Counted from the stretch's first letter, positions 29,075 through 41,387 are shown. The stretch is DNA of 57,500 nt from Symbiodinium natans (GCA_905221605.1 CAJNDS010002276.1:341357-398856); one strand, 5' to 3'. Numbers and translations are program-made. Notes: generated by a model from the letters alone, not told the origin.

Positions 29075-29740
29075 AAAAAAACAAAGGACTGAACACACTC
29101 CTGAACCCCTAGCCCTAAACCCTAAACCCCAAACCCTAAACCCTAAAAACCCTAAACCCTGCCACCGCGAGGCAGGGGTTCCCGAGCACGGGAACCGCGA
29201 TGGGGCACTGGCCACCAGTCAGCGCGGCGCAGGTCGTTTCGCCTTCGTCATCCTGGCTGGCTCAACTTAGGGGTTTAGGGTTTGGGGTTTAGGGTTTGGG
29301 GTTTAGGGTTTTTCGGTTTGGGGTTTAGGGTTTAGGGTTTAGGGTTTAGGAAACTGTAAGCCCCAAACCCTAAACCCCAAGCCGCTCCAGCGGGCTGCGC
29401 TTCAGGCAGTCTAGGCCCACTGAAGCAGTGGCCCATGCTAAACCCTAAACCCTAAACCCTAAACCCTAAACCCTAAACCCTAAACCCTAAACCCAGCCGG
29501 CACATCGGCCTTGAGAAGTCGAAAATACTTCCCCGACTCCCGGCGCAGCAGCTCGGGGGTGCAGTCATCAGAGTGAACCTGCTTTGCGCTTAGAGGGTTC
29601 TGCGTTCTGGGTTTAGGTTTTAGGGTTTAGGGTTTAGGGTTTAGGGTTTAGGGTTTAGGGTTTAGGGTTTAGGGTTTAGGGTTCAGGGTTAGGGTTAGGG
29701 CTTAGGGTTTAGGGCTTAGGGTGAAGGGTTTAGCAGTAAG
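28909..29740. repeat. Cluster of telomere-like arrays and a C30 tract
   Basis: CCCTAAA variants at 28909-29035 and 29105-29160, a run of about 30 C at 29043-29072, TTTAGGG/TTTGGGG at 29270-29350, CCCTAAA at 29437-29494 and TTTAGGG at 29606-29740. No exon seen. Confidence 0.9.
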
Positions 29741-32700
29741 GGGAGTGGCAGGGGCAGGAAGAAGCTTCGGTTTGGGTTTTGGACGTGGAGTTTGGGGTTT
29801 AAAGCTCTGGGGTTTTGGAGTTTCAGGGTGTGGGGCTTGCAGTGCCCACTCCGAGCTGAAGAAGAATCAGTCGGCGCATGTAGGTTTCCGAGGGTTCAGA
29901 GCCATAACTCCAGCGAATGACGCTACAGCACCGGGATGTGATGCTTCTTCCGAATCTCGCAGCCACAGGCCTTCAAGAGGTTTATGAAAATGATGCCTGC
30001 CTGATGCTAGCCAGTGAACCCAAACCTACGCCCTGCCAGCCGACTAGACGCATCAAAGTTCGCCCAAAGTAGCCAAGTCGCAAGTAAAGGCAGCAAGGGC
30101 CAAAGCCGCCATAGGAGCTGCGGTCTCACTGCCATAAGGCAGTGTGGTATGAGCTTATGGCTGTTCGTAGGGCATCTCGGCTTGGTATTGCGCAAAATGC
30201 AGGTCCCAAAGGCTCCTAGGAAGCTTGGCTTCTTTGCTCATTCGAGAAGAAGCTCTTCGTGTGGGTGTAGACTAACGCCCCCTCAGTGGCACAAGGCTCA
30301 TGCCACAGAACGTCACACTCACACTCTGTCAACACTGCATACCAGTAGGTGCAAGCTGCTTTGATTCTTGGAGCCAAGAGGTCCCCATATTTCGGCAGCT
30401 TGCAGAGAAGCGATTGAAGCAGGCCAGTGCTGTGATCACAGCCCTTAGTACTCAGACCAGGTGCAGAAGATTTTTCTTGAAGCCGCAGGTCAGAGCTTCG
30501 ACTCGGGCGGGCGGACGTCGAAGGTCTTCAGCACAGCACCTCAGAGCTAGATGATTCTCTGGGAGCCTAGCACAGCCACTGATAGCTTCAAGATTTACCG
30601 TCCAGACTGACAGTAAGCTGATACTGAAATGTCCTTCTTGGATGCCCCCACGGGTTGTTATCCATGCTTCCAACACACATCCGGACACTTCTTCCCTTCG
30701 TTTTCGCGCGCATCGGCTGGCAATTGACAGCTGGCAATCGGACAGCTGTCCACATGACAGTGGGAGCGCTTGAAGCTTCCGCGCTCCAGATGCGGATTTC
30801 GCAAGGCTGGTTTCGTCCCTAGTGGGACTCAGAAGCTGTAGACCCCACGCGCGAATTTCGCGCATCTGGGAGGTTCAGAAGATGTCCCTGGCCCGGCCCT
30901 CCATGAAGAAGAGGCAGCAGAGTAAAACTCCAACATCCACGCCGGAAGAGACCTCCGACCGGGACAGATCATCTCAACAATCTGGTCTGGGTGCTTGTGG
31001 CTCGTTTGATCCCGCCCTGGTCAACGTGCATTTCCGGCTGCTTGCTGCACTTCTCAAGGGTTTAGGATTTCGTGTTTAGGGGGGCTTTTCAGAAGGCCCA
31101 AGTACTGCTTCTGGCGCTCTCTCTCTCTCTCTCTCTCTCCCTCTCCCTCTCTCACTCTCTGGCTGCTGACGCCCCTACCGTCCTCGTCATCCAATGCGGA
31201 CGCTTCAAGGCATAGTGAGGCAACTGATTGGATCCCATCCGGTCGGAAGAGGCAACTCCCTTTGCGTATAAGTTCGCAATGAAAAAGTACCTAAAGAATT
31301 TGGTCCCTCCTACCCCCTACATGACCCTTTTGAGGAACCACGTTTAAGTCCCAGGCCAGGGACCATAAATCAGAACAAACCATGCGCCATCTTAGGGCTT
31401 TAGAGGGTTTAGGGGTTGAGGGCTTGAGGGTTTCGGGTGCCTTGCCTGCAAGCTGTAGAACCTCCCAGCCGGCTCTGCAAATTGCAGTGCTTGAGCCTGG
31501 GCCAAAGGTCCGGTCAACAGCTCGGGGGAGATTTGCTTGCGCGACGACTGTGGGGAAAACATCGCCTTGCCGCCGAAGACGGCTGGAAACGCACATTGGG
31601 GCCCAAACCCTAACCCCGAAACACCAAACTCGCGGGCTTCCATTCCGTGCAAGGGCACACCCCAAAACAGCCCGGCATCAAGTGCTCCGACCAAGAGAAC
31701 GGCGGCCAAAGGAACAGCTGACAGGCCTCCCCTGCTGGCTCTTACAACCCCTGCATGCTCGCTGAAAAGCAAGAAAGGAAGGCCTTGTTCAGGGTACTGC
31801 AGAGGGGGGCATAGTTTGGGGGTGGAAACATAACCCAGCTTTCCTAAATGCGCTTCAGGGAAACTCTACATGAAAGCTCCGACCGAATCGAGTCGAGGGA
31901 CTTGCGTTCTTGCCAGCACTTGGTTGCTGGCATCAGTTACAGTGAGCACGTTGTGCAGCGCGTCGTGGGGCAGGCCGCTGTGGAAAATCATACCTTATAG
32001 CCGTGACGGCCCTTTTGGATTCGACTGCATTCAGCACTCATTGCAGGTTGCATGCCTGGTGTGACTTGCAACGACTACATGTGCAGAGGTCTGCTTAGCT
32101 GACTGGTGTGGCACACCTCTGACATGCAGAAACAACAGTAGACCCTCAACAAAGGCTCCACCGCACTTCCATCTACACCCATAAGCCGACAATCCAAGTC
32201 GCCCCCTCATGCCGGAACATCAACCCTCACCAATGCGCCTAGCACAAGTGCGCCCAAACTTATAGCATCTGTCCCGGGATCTGCGCGAGTCTCAATCCCT
32301 TTTCAAAACTTCCAGTGCTGCGAGGCTCAAACAGCTTCGTCACTGCCGCTCCTCAAAACAAACTTTCCGCTCGGCTCCTCCTCGCCACTGCAGAGGCATG
32401 ATCAGGCTGACACGCAAACACTATCAAATTGTATGGTGCATCAAAATTTGATGAGATCAATACTAATAAAACTAACAATATAGAAGCACGATTTCGTCGT
32501 GCCAAAACATATACTGCACTAACAACTCATGAAAGCATTTAAATGCTTTGAAGCCCATATATCAAATGAACCAAATAATAATAATCCTAATAATAATAGT
32601 AATAATAATAAGAAGAACCCAGTCATGGTACAGCATTCGAATCACAACAGTACAGTTGAGCCACACAAAGGACTGTGAACCTCTAAGAGACCGGTCGCCA
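29741..32700. other. No supported gene
   Basis: ORFs of 60-137 codons occur on both strands and overlap each other. A minus-strand stretch near 31700-31450 (AVLLVGALDAGLFWG and a later Gln/Ala-rich part) is the most protein-like. A (CT)n microsatellite lies at 31120-31148. Confidence 0.4.
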
Positions 32701-32707
32701 CCATGAT

Positions 32708-32998
32708 CTAAACCCTAAACCCTAAACCCTAAACCCTAAACCCTAAACCCTAAACCCTAAACCCTAAACCCTAAACCCTAAACCCTGAACCCTATCCCCG
32801 AGTTTCAATCGAGTCACCCAATTTTCCAGCCCTTCTAGGCTCCTGCTGCAAAGATCCGAAGATGCTCAAGTCGGGGCTACAGATCTCCAGGCGGTCCTGT
32901 GATGGTAGGGTTTAGGTTTGGGGTTTGGGGTTTGGGGTTTAGGGTTTGGGGTTTGGGGCTTGGGGCTTGGGGTTTGGGGTTTCGGGTTTCGGGTCGGG
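32708..32998. repeat. CCCTAAA array and TTTGGGG array
   Basis: CCCTAAA at 32708-32795; TTTGGGG/CTTGGGG at 32908-32998. Confidence 0.9.
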
Positions 32999-34000
32999 CT
33001 TAGGGAAACCCTACGAGGGTCAGAAAGGTCTACAGACGCTCTCAATAAACAAGGCGAGTTTAGGGAGTTGGCGCAGGCCACCAACTGTAGTTGGGGGGGG
33101 GGGGGGTGAGGGCCCAAAGGGTTCATGATTTAGAATGGAAAATAGCTACCAGGACTTGTACCAACAGTTGAGCGCGTCTGTCTGTGTGTCTGTACACCTG
33201 ACCGTGTCTTCGGCGGCACGAGCCCGCGTGGGCGTTGTCCTAAAGACGGGGGTGCCGCACATGTGCCAAACAACACTGGGCAATCCCTGTTTTTCTGAAC
33301 CCCGAAACCCCCTCCGCCACCGTAAACCCTAGAAACCCTGACTCCGATCGAGCCAGCATCGGGGCGCCTGCACCCTTCAAAGCAATTATCATTAGTTTTG
33401 TGCTTTGAATACTTGGGATTCTCATCCCTGTCCTCGTCTATATACTTGTTTGGTATACTAGTACGAATGTGATTAGTAGTCTTGGTAGCCCAGTAACCAT
33501 ACTATGATACGGGCACCCTTTCTTGGGGTTAGGGAACCCAGAACCAAAAAGAAGGGCAAAGGGTAACAATGGGCTACCAAGTAGTAGCCGTCGCGGTTTA
33601 GGGGCTTAGGGTTTAGAATGTAAACTTTGGTTTAAAGTTTCAGCCATGTGTCCGCTCGACCTGTCTGCCGAAGGAAAGCCAGGGCAATGGCCGATGTGTC
33701 CACCCAACCTAACGCCGGGGCAGAACCCTAAACCCTAAACCCTAAACCCGAAACCCAGAACCAAGCTCCTCGAATAGAACTTCGAGAAATCCGCCCCCCC
33801 TGTCAGTCGCGTGCCAGGGGACTGGTGATGGGCACCTTGAGCAAGGATCCTCTTGGCTCTGGTCGCAGGTTCCGGAGCACGAGGATCGGAGCCTGAACTG
33901 GACACCAAGCGTTTGCGACGTTTTGCTTAAGAACGCCCCAACACAGCAACATGTTCTTCCTTACAAGGCTCATCTTGGGATTAGTATTTTGTGTCTTGTG

Positions 34001-34012
<12 letters not shown>

Positions 34013-34031
<19 letters not shown>

Positions 34032-34052
34032 TTTTTTTGGGGGGGGGGGGGG
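34013..34052. repeat. T homopolymer joined to G homopolymer
   Basis: A (GT)n run leads into about 24 T and then about 14 G. Confidence 0.9.
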
Positions 34053-34367
34053 CTCTTAAGCAAATGGTAGATTAGGGAGTTTTGGGTTGGATTGCTCTCT
34101 GATTCACACTGATCCTCAAGTATCCGGGGATTTCGCAATAGGGAACGTGAGAAATCAACTCAACAATAAGAAGCCAAACTCCTAACCGCTTAGTCGAACA
34201 TCAGAACACCCTAGCAAACTTCTGGGTCCTATCTGGGTGTCTGTTATCACGCATTCCGAACTTACAGTTGAGGGTATTTTCCCCCATGTTGGTTCAAGAG
34301 CTCTGTGCCCTAAATCCTCAACCCACCTGCAACCTTGCATCCGAAAAACTACGTCACCGACCCTAAA

Positions 34368-34790
34368 CTTAAACCCTAAACCCCTAAACTCCTGAACCCC
34401 AAAACCCCAAAACCCCTAAAGCCCTGAACCCCTAACCTCTTAAACCCCTCAACCCCTACACCCCTAAAGCCCGAAACCCCAAAACCCCTAAACCCCGAAA
34501 CCCCAAAACACCTAAACCCCCTAAACCCTAAACCCCAAAACCCTAAACCCTAAACCCCAATTCCTGGAACTCTTCCGCCTCCAAGGGCTCAGCCCGTGCG
34601 GGGCTTCTCCGACCCCCGGAGCAAGGCTCCGGGTCGCGGCACCGGACCTCGACCTCCGCGTTCAGGCGCGTTTTGGTGATTTGGGGTTTAGGGGTTAGGG
34701 TTTAGGGTTTAGGCTTTAGGGTTTGGGGTTTAGAGGCTTTAGGGTTAGGACCCTTTTAGGGTTTAGGGTTTAGGGCTTTAGGGTTCTGAG
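34368..34790. repeat. Degenerate CCCTAAA, then TTTAGGG
   Basis: Highly varied CCCCTAAA/CCCCAAA units at 34368-34562; TTTAGGG at 34681-34790. Confidence 0.9.
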
Positions 34791-34821
34791 AGCAGCCTAA
34801 GCAGACCCGATTACCTTGAAC

Positions 34822-34940
34822 CGGGAGCCGTCTCTCTGATCTTTGCAGGATTTCACAGCTTCGGGATGGCTTACAGCTTTACACGGGAGCCGCCGTTCTG
34901 ATCTTTGCAGGGCTTGGCAGCATTGGGATGGTTTTATGGT
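34822..34940 (+). repeat. 62-bp tandem duplication containing a 3' splice site
   Basis: CGGGAGCCG at 34822 and again at 34884 each begins a unit containing CTGATCTTTGCAGG and GGGATGG. Each copy in one plus-strand frame gives a hydrophobic reading (SLIFAGFHSFGMA; AVLIFAGLGSIGMVLWFA), but the two frames differ. Confidence 0.75.
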
Positions 34941-35149
34941 TTGCCTGAGAAGAGATCTACACTTGATGGGCAAGCTAACTCGATGTCTCGGAGTGGCACG
35001 ACGGTCTGTAACTTTGAATGCAATGGCTCAACATGTGCAGACAGTGTGGCCAACATGCCAAAACAATCTGCACTCCATGATCAAGATCTTGCGGATGGAC
35101 CTTGAGGAGAGGAAGTCCAATCCTCGGCCACCGCTCTTCTGTTTAGGCT

Positions 35150-35265
35150 TACTTTGCTGCTGCTACCGCTACGGCCACTGCCACTGCCTACTGCTGCGAC
35201 TGCTACTGCCACTGCCACTGCCACTGCTTCTGCTACTGCTGCTGCTACTGCTACTGCTACAGTAT
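35150..35265. repeat. CTGCTA/CTGCCA microsatellite
   Basis: Trinucleotide-derived 6-bp steps on the plus strand. Ala- or Ser-rich ORFs here are artefacts. Confidence 0.85.
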
Positions 35266-35390
35266 CCCACACCAGCAACCCGAAAACCTGCTGTAACCTG
35301 ATACTTTGGGCTATCCCTTTTGGGCTTTGGTTTCTTGAGCTTCCGGGTTTGCTGTTTCCCATGGCTCGCCCCAAAATCCTTCTGCAACAG

Positions 35391-35584
35391 CCCTGTGGAC
35401 GGCGATGGTCTTGGAGGGTTCGGTTTCTCTGCTATTGTTCCTCCTCTTCATCATCGTCTTGAAACTCTCTTATCATTGCGCATTAAATTACTACTGCCAC
35501 AACTTCAGCTACTTGATTCGCCTCGGCTTCCTGCCGAGAAGTGTCCGGAACAAGCAGACCCGGATCCGGTCTCCTTGCCCCTAA
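35391..35584 (+). CDS. Plus-strand exon candidate with membrane helix
   Basis: After CTTCTGCAACAG the plus strand reads ALWTAMVLEGSVSLLLFLLF, IIVLKLSYHCALNYYCHNFS, then YLIRLGFLPRSVRNKQTRI and a TAA. A hydrophobic helix followed by a basic, aromatic tail. The donor is not fixed. Unrecognised. Confidence 0.4.
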
Positions 35585-36034
35585 CCCAACCCTTCCATAC
35601 CTGCAGAATGTGTGACGCACCCCCTCCCTGCGGCACCCCGAGCGATCGGGGCAGCTAAGATCCCTGGGACCGCCCTGCCCCCCAGCGGAGGGAGCGCCTC
35701 GAAGTGGCCTCCGACCATGTTGCCAGTGCGTGCGAGTGGCCAAAGCTTCGGGGATGGATTAGGGGGACCCTTGGGGATAAAGACCCTCTGAATAAGGTCC
35801 CTGTTTAAGAGAGCCAGAAGAGGGTTAAGAAGGGGGTTCCCTTTTAAGGGTCCCCCTTATCCTACCTAGGAAAAGCATCCATGCCCGAACGATGATTACG
35901 TCCACGCTAAGGGTGATTGCGACTGACCAGAGAAACATCCATCTTACCAGTGTGTACGAGTGGCCAGCTGCGCGCAAACAGTGACGCCCACACAACACAG
36001 AGTAGGGGGGGCGCACACCAAAACGAATTATACT

Positions 36035-36099
36035 CTTCTTCTTCTTCTTTTTCTTCTTCTTCTTCTTCTTCTTGTTCTTCTTCTTCTTCTTCTTATGAT

Positions 36100-36131
<32 letters not shown>

Positions 36132-36165
36132 TTCTTCTTCTTCTTCTTCTTCTTCCTCCTCTCCT
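36035..36165. repeat. TTC microsatellite
   Basis: (TTC)n with a few interruptions; the Ser/Leu-rich ORFs are artefacts. Confidence 0.95.
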
Positions 36166-36424
36166 CTTTTCGCTATTCTTCCATGGAAGCCCTTAGTTCG
36201 CGCAGCTCTTCATCTGCAACCCCTAGAAACCCTAAACCCTAAACCTTAAAACCTAAACCCTAAAACCCTAAACCACGTGTGCAGCCGCGGGGTCGGATCC
36301 ACGACATCGAGCTCTGCAGAGTCCAAGACTGCCAGACTGGGCACTCCGATGACGCTCTGGGAGCCAGCGGGCACCACCAAGTCGGGGCAGCCTGGTCCAT
36401 AATCCCGAAACTGCTCAGGGATTT

Positions 36425-36682
36425 GGGTTTAGGGTTTCGGGTTTAGGGCTTAGGGCTTAGGGCTTAGGGCTTAGGGCTTAGGGCTTAGGGCTTAGGGCTT
36501 AGGGCTTAGGGCTTAGGGCTTAGGGCTTAGGGCTTAGGGCTTAGGGCTTAGGGCTTAGGGCTTAGGGCTTAGGGCGTAGGGCTTAGGGCTTAGGGCTTAG
36601 GGCTTAGGGCTTAGGGCTTAGGGCTTAGGGCTTAGGGCTTAGGGCTTAGGGCTTAGGGCTTAGGGCTTAGGGCTTAGGGCTT
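36425..36682 (+). repeat. Very uniform CTTAGGG array
   Basis: About 33 CTTAGGG units with one CGTAGGG, preceded by two TTTAGGG-like units. The longest homogenised variant array in the window. Confidence 0.98.
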
Positions 36683-36997
36683 GGGGGGGCAGTCTATTCT
36701 CGGTCGACAAAAAGCCCCTCGAAAGCTAGCAGCTCTTCTGTGCAAATCTTAGAAGCAGATGCTCGTGTAGGCCCGCTTTGTCGAACCGAATGAGGCCGTT
36801 TCCTGCAGGGAAGCATTCTTCCTGTGGGTTTAGGGTTTTGGATTCAGGGTTTTGGGTTCAGGGTTCAAGGTTTAGGGTTTAGAGTTTCTTAGGGCTTGGG
36901 TCCGTCATGGGCAGCCAACTTGCCAACACTCGGGCCTCAGGCAAAGATGTCTGCAGATTTCTTGACCTGGGATGAGGCAACGACCAACCCCCTTGAT

Positions 36998-37530
36998 AAA
37001 CCCTAAACCCTCAATTCGAAACCCTAATCCATCCTAAACCCGAAACACCGGAGGAAGGCTCTAAACCCTGTGAAGCCCTAGACCAACGCTACCCTAACTC
37101 CTATCAAGCCCTAAACCCTAAACCCTAAACCCTAAACCCTATGAGGCCCTTAACCCCAAACCCTAAACCCTAACCCCTAAACCCCAAACTCCAAACCCCA
37201 AACCCTAAACCCTAAACCCTAAACCCCACCAAGGCCAGCAGCGAAGCAGGTGGCTGTGAAGGCTCGAGGGTGGGCCGCATGGACGTAGATGGTCGCCCAC
37301 GCAAGTGGCCTCCCAGCACATCCCGGGACTTCCGGGTTTAGGGTTTAGGGTTTAGGGGTTAGGGTTTAGGGTTTAGGGTTTAGGGTTTAGGGTTTAGGGT
37401 TTAGGGTTTAGGGCTTTGGAATTAGAGCATATATAGGGCTTAGGGTTTAGGGTTTAGGTTTAGGGTTTAGGGTTGAGGGTTCAGGGTTCAGGGTTTAGGG
37501 TTTAGGGTTTCGGGTTTAGGTTCAAGGGCT
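36998..37530. repeat. CCCTAAA and TTTAGGG arrays
   Basis: Degenerate CCCTAAA at 36998-37228; TTTAGGG with TTCAGGG units at 37334-37530. Confidence 0.9.
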
Positions 37531-37675
37531 GGCCAACCACCTGTAGTACACTGCAACCTCTTTGCCAAAAAACACGGCGAGCAGGATGGGACAGGCGAAT
37601 TTAAATGCATCTTCCTTTCTCTCGAATGTCTGCTGAATCTTCCCACGTTCCGTGTGTGGCCGTTAGATTTTTCAG

Positions 37676-37817
37676 CGGACCAGTGTCCCGCCCGATCTCC
37701 TGGGGCTGGTCCCAGATGAAGTGCTCACCGCCAGAGAATCCCGCAAGGCATCCCTGGAGTGGTTTCCCATAGGCAGGATGATCGAAGAGGCGTCGCGTTC
37801 TCCTCTAATTTGGGGAG
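37676..37817 (+). CDS. Plus-strand exon, unknown product
   Basis: Strong 3' splice site GTTAGATTTTTCAG before 37676 and donor GGAG|GTACCG. 142 nt, 47 codons plus one base. Reads RTSVPPDLLGLVPDEVLTAR, ESRKASLEWFPIGRMIEEAS, RSPLIWG. Charged, no stop. A likely next exon around 37865-37945 reads WLREYATLRTFVNDFPMKPP. I do not recognise the family. Confidence 0.5.
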
Positions 37818-38213
37818 GTACCGGGGTCCCGCCCGTGGCCTTTCCTGGCTGGCCCCTTTCCTGGCCCTCCTGGCTCCGGGAATATGCCACCCTGCGCACC
37901 TTTGTGAATGACTTTCCGATGAAACCGCCCTGCCTCAGGACCCCTCAACCCTGGACGTGAGGAAGTATTTTGGAGAACATCTCGCGACTGCTGAAATGAA
38001 GTGGGATGTGAATTGGTGCAAGGACCTCAATTGAGTCTTCGCCTAAACCCTAAAAGGGCGGGATTAGGGTGGTTTTGCCGCCTGACGGCGTGGGATGAAA
38101 ATGTTCGATGGCCTTCAACCATCAGGCCATGGCTGCTCGGTCCGCATTTCACGATGCTTTCGAGCCTAGTCTGCATCCCCATCCTCACGGCTTCTGCTCC
38201 ATATTGCAGCAAA

Positions 38214-38262
38214 CCCTAAACCCTAAACGCTTAACCCTAAACCCCTAAACCCTTAGCTGGCC
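38214..38262 (-). repeat. Short CCCTAAA array
   Basis: Mixed units, partly CGCTTAA. Confidence 0.85.
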
Positions 38263-38534
38263 CGAAACCCTTTCACCCTAAACCTTGCGGCCAAACTCGC
38301 AACTTGCGGCCTGCTGTTGCACCAGGTCGCGGCATTTGCTTGGCTGGATCCTCGAGAAGCCACATGCTCCAAGAGCACAGGCAGGCCTTGTGAGTCGAAA
38401 AAGGGGTACCCTTCTTGGGAGTTCCGAGTTCCAATAATTAAGATGGCAAATATTTTGGGGCTGTATTAGGGGGTACCCCTGTTTTGGGAAATGCCCAGTT
38501 GGTGCACCAGAGGATTTTAGGGTTTCGGTTTTGA

Positions 38535-38632
38535 GGGTTTAAATCAGGGACCCAACATAGAGACCCCAAATAATAGGATTCTGCAGATTCCCTTAATTAA
38601 GATGGACGTCAATAAGGTACCCCTAATCTCTG
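38535..38632 (+). mobile_element. Short TIR element, copy M
   Basis: Plus orientation; ACCCCAAATAATAGGATTC, CAATAAGGTACCCCTAATC. The left end is weaker (GGGTTTAAATCAGGGACCC). A second, more eroded relative may lie at 38400-38500. Confidence 0.55.
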
Positions 38633-38755
38633 CGCAGCAGAACCTGCCCCAAGAAATTAAGCTCGCGGCTGTGCCCAACATGCAGGACAAGCAGATGATC
38701 AGCGACGTGTAGCCTGCATCTTGCTATGGGTCAGGGGAATCAACGTTTCAGGGTT

Positions 38756-39533
38756 GTTTAGGGTTTTGGGCTTAGGGTTTAGGGTTTAGGGTTTAGGGTT
38801 TAGGGTTCAGGGTTCAGGGTTCAGGGTTTAGGGTTTAGGGTTTAGGGTTTAGGGTTTAGGGTTTAGGGTTTAGGGTTTAGGGTTGAAGGAAGTTGGGCTT
38901 AGGGAAGTTGGACTCCCGCGCCTGTACCCCCAGCGCCTAAACCCTAGACCCCAAGCCGTGAACCCTCAGAACCTCAACCCTCGACCCCTGAACCCTAAAC
39001 CCTAAACCCTAAACCCAGAACCCAGAACCCAAAATTCGAATTCCAGGCACTGGTGCATGAGAGGAAGGACACGGTCACAGATCAGGACACAGAAGAAAAA
39101 ATTGCCCGGCAAGGTAGCTGCAAGAAGACCCTTTTTCTGTAAAAAGAAATCGGGGTCCACCCTAGCAGAACAAGTTCTGGGCATTGAAACCCACAGGCTC
39201 ACAAGCTTTCGCGACCGGTCCTGCAGAAAATGAGGACCACTATCGAGTCCAAGTTTGGAGAGTTGCCCCAGGGGGGTTAGGGTTTAGGGTTTAGGGTTTA
39301 GGGTTTAGGGTTTAGGGTTTAGGGTTTAGGGTTTAGGGTTTAGGGTTTAGGGTTTAGGGTTCAGGGTTCAGGGTTCAGGGTTCAGGGTTCAGGGTTTAGG
39401 GTTTAGGGTTTAGGGTTTAGGGTTTAGGGTTTAGGGTTTAGGGTTTAGGGTTTAGGTTCAGTGGCTACAGGATCCCAGAAGCAGGTTTCATGAGCTGAGG
39501 CAGAGCATCACAAGCGCTTCCACAAACTGCTTG

Positions 39534-39589
<56 letters not shown>

Positions 39590-39983
39590 AAAAAAAAGAG
39601 AGAGAGAGAGAGAGCAAACCGCTTTATGAACGACTTCCTGTCGAGTTACTTGGATGTTCCACCAGTTCTGATGAAGGAGCCCTAAACCCTAAACCCTAAA
39701 CCCTAAACCCTAAAACCCTAAACCCTAAAACCCTAAACCTAAAAACACTAAAACCCTAAACCCAAAACCCTAACACCCTAAACCCTGGTACTTCTTGCGC
39801 CTGCTTCGTATCCTGGCTGTGCATCACCGTCACTCTCCCAGAGGAGCTGACCTTATTTCAAGAGGTTTAGGGTTTAGGGTTCAGGGTTCAGGGTTCAGGG
39901 TTTAGGGTTTAGGGTTCAGGGTTCAGGGTTCAGGGTTCAGGGTTCAGGGTTTAGGGTTTAGGGTTTAGGGTTTAGGGAAGTTG
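38756..39983. repeat. Dense cluster of telomere-like arrays and a CA/GA microsatellite
   Basis: TTTAGGG/TTCAGGG at 38756-38886, degenerate CCCTAAA at 38938-39030, TTTAGGG with a TTCAGGG core at 39277-39464, (CA)n plus A and GA runs at 39537-39614, CCCTAAA at 39680-39790, and TTTAGGG/TTCAGGG at 39864-39983. Confidence 0.9.
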
Positions 39984-41192
39984 GGTTTAGGGAAGTTGGG
40001 TTTAGGGTGCATCTGAGAAAGCCCCGCTAAAGCAAAGGGAAGCCGAAACTGGCCCCTGGGCCCAGCACGGTCGCCCTGAAGGAGGAAAAGCATCTGCCAC
40101 GGTAGAAAAACATAGCCATCCTGGCCAAGGGCGCGCGCAGGGTGTCTGCACATAAACGTCGAGTGCACGAACCTACATCCGCTCTCCAGAAGGCTCCTGC
40201 CTCCCCCCGCCCCCGGCACCGGCCCCCCCCCAATACATTTAAAATCCTAAGCCCTGAACCCTCACTCCTACACTGCCCCCCCCCCTTTGCATGCTCCCCA
40301 ACGCCAAGATGCCTCGCTCTGAGGCTGAGAAGTGTTGGGCGCACTTCGAACGTCCAAGGGCTGGCCTCGACACCGTCGGGGCAGGCTTTGGGGTTACAAA
40401 AAGAGCTGCCCTTCTGCCAGGATGGGCATCAGCCCTAGAAGGGCCGCTTTAAGGGGTTAGAGGGCATAACCACCCATCCTTCTGCGGTGCCGACCTTGGA
40501 AGCAGGGTACCATGCTTACGATATTCAATCAGGAGGGAATTCTTCTCCAGTGTCAGGTGCTGACCGGCGGCCATTTCCAAGTCTTGGATTCAGAAAACAA
40601 AAACCTAACGAACCCTAAACCCTAAACCCTAAAAACAAAAACCTAACGATCCCGCCTTGGCATGCTCCCCTGGTTCCAAGACCTGGCTCCCTGTTTTCTG
40701 TTGGAATAAAGTTGATGTAGCCCTAAACCCTAAACCCTAAACCCTAAACCCCAAGGCCTAAGCTTGGCTGAGCAGCAAGCAGTTTGCCCGTCATGTCTAC
40801 ATGTTCTCGAGGTTCCTGCTCTGACCCCCTGATCTCGACCCCCACAGAGGTTTAGGGTTTAGGGTTTAAGGTTTAGGGTTTAGGACTTGGGCTTCAAAAA
40901 AACAACGAATATATGTGGATGTTCGCGGCCAACTATCAGACCGGCTTGGTCAAAGCTTGCCGTGCTTGCGCAGCTTTCAGCAAAGGCCACTCCATGCTTC
41001 TCTAAGTGCCTCAAGAACGGCCAATCCGGCAAAGCGAAAACATCTTATGTAATTAGGTCTTACCAAGCCTGTTAACCCTAGATATGGACCCTATCAACCC
41101 TACATAAACCCTAGGACCTTGAAGAAGCCCTAAGAAGCCGCACAAACCCCAAAACAAACCCCATACAAAAAAAAAAAAAAAAACAAATAAAC

Positions 41193-41223
<31 letters not shown>

Positions 41224-41387
41224 TAAAAAAATAAATAAACACAAACCCCATAAACACCCCAGACCCTTAGTGCTTTTGCCTGGTTTTTCCAAGATGCCGG
41301 TATGCCCGGCCCTGCTCTGGGAGCTCTGTAGCAATATGGACCCCGCTGCCTTGCTCCGTGATGGTGTAGGGGTTCAGGCGTTCTGGG
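39984..41387. other. Sparse region: minor arrays, AAT microsatellite, no clear gene
   Basis: A minus-strand stretch at 40135-40020 (QDGYVFLPWQMLFLLQGDRA) ends at a TTTCTCAG and is weakly protein-like. Short CCCTAAA/TTTAGGG runs lie at 40613, 40719 and 40851. (A)n and (AAT)n lie at 41167-41235. Confidence 0.5.

Noticed and set aside
35917-36249. Ser-rich protein ORF
   Set aside because: Product of the TTC microsatellite.
36425-36682. CRISPR-like or other spacer array
   Set aside because: Pure 7-bp tandem units without spacers.
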